Below, piece by piece: positions 61,188 through 64,000 of a stretch of 64,000 nucleotides of DNA. The number at the start of each line of letters is the position of its first letter. Positions within the stretch are counted from its first letter, which is position 1. Made by a program: the position numbers and the translations under genes. The notes beneath the pieces were generated by a model. The model had not been told where the DNA came from. It worked only from the letters and a program-made list of their open reading frames with translations, and did no database searches. This DNA is from CALRQJ02 sp943370285 (GTDB lineage Bacteria; Bacteroidota; Bacteroidia; Chitinophagales; Chitinophagaceae). The DNA lies in contig CALRQJ020000015.1 in assembly GCA_943370285.1 (NCBI GenBank), forward strand, positions 1-64,000. Reading direction: 5' to 3'.

Positions 61188-62308
61188 TCGACAAACAATT
61201 CACTGATTATTCCATCTGCCATTAGCTTACCTGCATTGGTGAGTTGCAACCTGTTTTCATTCCTTGTCATTAATCCATTGACAATAGGTTGTTGTGCAGC
61301 AGCTACAATAGCAGTAGCTTTTTCTTGACCAAACTGTTGTACAACAGTAGCCAAATTCAAGCCTTCCATTGTTCTAAGACTAATCATGATTCGTTCATTC
61401 AATTGCTGATTTGGCGTTAATACCTCTAGCTCAAAAGGAACTTCGCCAGATTCTATCGCTTTAATGTACAACGCATTATTAGCCACATTCCATTGCCTAC
61501 TGTTGCCATTAAACGAATGGGCCGATGGACCTATACCCAAATAAGGCTTTCCTTGCCAGTAGCTGCTATTGTGTTTGCTTCGATACCCCGGCTTAGCAAA
61601 GTTAGAAATCTCATAATGTTCAAAACCTGCGGCAGAAAGCCATTGCATCAGCATTTCAAATTGTTCCGCTTGTCGGTCTGCATCAACCGGTAAATACTTG
61701 GCTTTATCAATCAAATGATGCAATGCTGTATTGGGTTCTACAGTTAATGCATAACACGAAATATGATTGATACCCAATGCCAATGCGGTTGATACGTTGG
61801 TTTGCCAATGTTTATCTGACAAAGTTGGACCACCATAAATAAGATCGATGGTTAAATTATCAAATCCATTTGCTTTAGCTAATTCAATACATGCCTTGGC
61901 TTGTTGGGCATTATGTGCCCGATTCATCCATTCTAAATCGGCTTCAAAAAAACTTTGTACGCCAATACTTAATCGATTGATACCTATTGCTTTCCATTGT
62001 TGCAATGCTATGGCTGAAATATCATCGGGATTAGCCTCTAATGTTATTTCCGCCGAAGGCGAAACAGAAAAATTGGTATTAATTTGATGCAATATTTTTT
62101 TGAGCTGTTCATCATCTACTAAAGAGGGTGTGCCACCACCAAAATAAATGGTTTCAATAGGTGCTTTTAAGTAATGTTGCTGTAATACAATTTCATTACA
62201 AATGGCTTGCACTAACTGCGGCATTTGATGGTGTGTGGTAGAAAAATGAAAATTACAATAATGACAAGCTTTTCTGCAAAAAGGAATATGAATGTAAATA
62301 CCTGCCAT
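61184..62308 (-). CDS. hemW: HemW-like radical SAM protein
   Basis: 374 residues from ATG 62308; a TTG two codons upstream is less likely. The radical SAM cluster motif C-x3-C-x2-C is at Cys11, Cys15 and Cys18 (IPFCRKACHYCNF). IYFGGGTPSLV near 60, NRLSIGVQSFFE near 110 and HYEISNFAKPGYRSKHNSSY near 225 follow. HemW-type proteins insert heme rather than act as HemN oxidase; absence of the HemN-specific extra Cys supports HemW. Confidence 0.85.
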   Translation of the reverse strand: MAGIYIHIPFCRKACHYCNFHFSTTHHQMPQLVQAICNEIVLQQHYLKAPIETIYFGGGTPSLVDDEQLKKILHQINTNFSVSPSAEITLEANPDDISAIALQQWKAIGINRLSIGVQSFFEADLEWMNRAHNAQQAKACIELAKANGFDNLTIDLIYGGPTLSDKHWQTNVSTALALGINHISCYALTVEPNTALHHLIDKAKYLPVDADRQAEQFEMLMQWLSAAGFEHYEISNFAKPGYRSKHNSSYWQGKPYLGIGPSAHSFNGNSRQWNVANNALYIKAIESGEVPFELEVLTPNQQLNERIMISLRTMEGLNLATVVQQFGQEKATAIVAAAQQPIVNGLMTRNENRLQLTNAGKLMADGIISELFVD

Positions 62309-62345
62309 ATGCAACTTAAACTTTTGTAAACTTGTTTTTTAAAGC

Positions 62346-64000
62346 ATGGCAAAAGTAATCAGATATTACAGCTCAAAACATTTTGTTAGTATCGGCATAT
62401 TATTATGCCTTGCTTTGAGTAGTAAAAGTCAGTTTAGCCTAACTGTTAATGGTGTAGATTCAATAGCCAACAAAGCCATACCATCTTTAACTATTACTCG
62501 TCAATTTCCTGCTCGATTGGCCTATGTAGCATACCTACAACAACTAATACCACAGTTACAAGCTAAAGGTTATTTAGCAGCCTCTTTAGATAGTGTTGCC
62601 GAAACAAACACTAGTGCTACTATTTGGCTTTTTACCGGTAAACCATACGTTTGGGCGAGTATTCATGTCAATGCAACCAATAGTCGTTACCTGCAATTAG
62701 CCGGTTGGAATAGCAACTATTTTAAACAAAAGCCTTTCCATTTTGCAGCATACGAAAAAGCAAGAATCAGTTTATTGGATTATTTTGAAAACAATGGTTA
62801 TCCCTTTGCAACGGTGGCATTAGATAGTGTTCAAATAAAAGATGAATCTGTTACGGCTACACTTAACATCAATCCCGGTATCAATTATCGCATTGATAGT
62901 ATTCGATTATTTGGGACCGCTAAAATTTCGAGGTCATTTTTACATCGTTATTTAGGGATTGAAAAAGGTGGATTGTACAAGAAAGAGAAATTAGCACAAA
63001 TAAATCGTTACCTACCGGAGCTGCCTTATTTACAACAATCTCAACCCTGGGATTTAACCATGTTGAGTACCGGCAGTATCGTCAATTTGTATTTAGAACC
63101 CAAAAGAAGTAATCAAATTAATTTACTGGCCGGATTTTTACCCTCCAACCAACAACTCGGCGGCAAATTATTGTTTACGGTTGATGCCAACGTACAGCTC
63201 AAAAATGCTTTCGGCAGCGGCGAATCACTCGGTTTGATTTGGCAACAAATTCAACCCAAATCACCTAGATTAAATCTTCAATTTCAACGTCCGTATATTT
63301 TTAATTCGGCTTTTGGTCTAGACTTAGCATTTGACCTATTTAGAAGAGATTCTTCATTTTTAACGCTACAAGCAAAAGGTGGATTGGTGTATCAATTATC
63401 TGCCAGGCAAAAAGCTACAATAACCATTCAACAGTTATCTACAAGTATCACTAATCCTGATACCTTAACCGTAAAACTAACACAGCGTTTGCCCGACATT
63501 ATTGATGTAAGCACAGTTACACTCAATACTGCTTACGAAACCAATACTACTGATTATCGCTTCAATCCCCGCAAGGGAAGAGAACTTACCATCAGCATTG
63601 GTGCAGGGAGTAGAAAAATTAAAAAAAATACCGCTTTCACTGCTTTAAAGGGAGTGGGTTTCAATTATGCTACTTTGTACGATAGTGTACAACTCAACAG
63701 CTATCAACTTAAGATACAAGCTAAAGCAGCTAAATATTTTAAAGTAGGCAAGCAAACTGTTTTGAAAACAGGCCTACAAGCCGGATGGTTAGAGAGCCCC
63801 GATTTATTCAGGAACGAACTATTTCAAATTGGTGGTTATAAATTATTACGAGGGTTTGATGAAGAAAGCATTTTTGCCAATCGTTTTGGAGTAGCTACAG
63901 TAGAGTATCGTTTTTTATTACCCGGTAATTCTTACTTTTTTGGATTTACTGATTTTGGTTATAGCCAATACGATGTACAAAATATTAAGTTTAACCATAC
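62346..64000 (+). CDS. Omp85/BamA-family outer-membrane protein (partial)
   Basis: The frame runs from ATG 62346 to the right edge (551 residues seen, no stop). A signal peptide covers about 1-29. Residues 40-210 contain short POTRA-like segments (ARLAYVAYLQQLIPQLQAKG, NPGINYRIDSIRLFGTAKIS). From about 260 onwards beta-barrel strands follow. The signature RGFDEESIFANRFGVATVEY starts with Arg502, matching the conserved RGF motif of the Omp85 superfamily. It resembles TamA/BamA-like proteins for outer-membrane insertion or surface lipoprotein transport. Divergent from hemW. Confidence 0.8.
   Translation, partial: MAKVIRYYSSKHFVSIGILLCLALSSKSQFSLTVNGVDSIANKAIPSLTITRQFPARLAYVAYLQQLIPQLQAKGYLAASLDSVAETNTSATIWLFTGKPYVWASIHVNATNSRYLQLAGWNSNYFKQKPFHFAAYEKARISLLDYFENNGYPFATVALDSVQIKDESVTATLNINPGINYRIDSIRLFGTAKISRSFLHRYLGIEKGGLYKKEKLAQINRYLPELPYLQQSQPWDLTMLSTGSIVNLYLEPKRSNQINLLAGFLPSNQQLGGKLLFTVDANVQLKNAFGSGESLGLIWQQIQPKSPRLNLQFQRPYIFNSAFGLDLAFDLFRRDSSFLTLQAKGGLVYQLSARQKATITIQQLSTSITNPDTLTVKLTQRLPDIIDVSTVTLNTAYETNTTDYRFNPRKGRELTISIGAGSRKIKKNTAFTALKGVGFNYATLYDSVQLNSYQLKIQAKAAKYFKVGKQTVLKTGLQAGWLESPDLFRNELFQIGGYKLLRGFDEESIFANRFGVATVEYRFLLPGNSYFFGFTDFGYSQYDVQNIKFNH

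Noticed and set aside
1..64000. CRISPR array
   Set aside because: No set of regularly spaced short direct repeats with unique spacers was seen; the repeats found are paired and hundreds to thousands of bases apart.

Overview
The window looks like a chromosomal segment of a Bacteroidota bacterium, most likely close to Chitinophagaceae. The supports are AT-rich DNA, TonB-dependent receptors with an N-terminal carboxypeptidase-like domain, POT peptide transporters, a 2TM-domain protein, large-family Rhs repeats of the Bacteroidota type, few recognisable Shine-Dalgarno sequences, and several TAnnTTTG-like -7 boxes. This is inferred from protein style only; no 16S gene is present.

Layout. 1-2.7 kb: remnants of an Rhs polymorphic-toxin locus on the minus strand: a 5'-truncated Rhs core with a 255-residue C-terminal domain of unknown type, a lipoprotein of the YwqK/MORN type as likely immunity protein, then the start of a second core fragment running off the left edge. 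2.9-3.1 kb: a tRNA-like RNA with a complete acceptor stem, D arm, anticodon arm and T arm but about 110 extra nt in the variable arm. 3.2-6.1 kb: an Lrp/AsnC regulator, a Wzz-like protein and an O-antigen ligase/polymerase. 6.1-19.8 kb: housekeeping genes (tadA, aldehyde dehydrogenase, glutathione peroxidase, pabB, purA, relA/spoT, tRNA-Leu, tig, clpP1, clpP2, clpX). 20.2-26.1 kb: a ten-gene plus-strand cluster led by an ECF sigma factor and a zinc-finger-like anti-sigma candidate, followed by DM13, outer-membrane, two YHS, DoxX-like, DinB-like, NRDE/TANGO2 and ATP-grasp proteins. Two promoters inside it share GTAAG-N16-CGTCTA. 26.1-41.9 kb: more core genes (acyl-CoA dehydrogenase, HhH protein, PhnP-like hydrolase, ruvC, purD, two POT transporters, dusB, CPBP protease, Sua5/YciO protein, rnhB, recA).

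41.9-46.9 kb is an accessory island between recA and an acyltransferase gene. It holds small membrane-protein genes separated by at least three families of direct repeats and by palindromic repeats, a duplicated DUF1772-like membrane protein, a secreted Cys-rich protein with a membrane-protein partner, and an XRE regulator preceded by two copies of one 19-bp palindrome. 46.9-48.9 kb: acyltransferase, mgsA and a GNAT acetyltransferase. 48.9-59.4 kb: a minus-strand block with two TonB-dependent receptors, an HMA metal-binding protein, a Cys-rich secreted protein, a LolA-like protein, an ABC transporter, a winged-helix regulator and paralogous membrane proteins. 59.6-64 kb: gpsA, a 35-residue membrane peptide, an XRE regulator, hemW, and an Omp85-family outer-membrane protein cut by the right edge.

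The most distinctive signals are the tRNA-like RNA, the orphan Rhs cassettes, the ECF cluster with its paired promoters, the tandem operators before the XRE gene, and the repeat-separated small genes in the island after recA.
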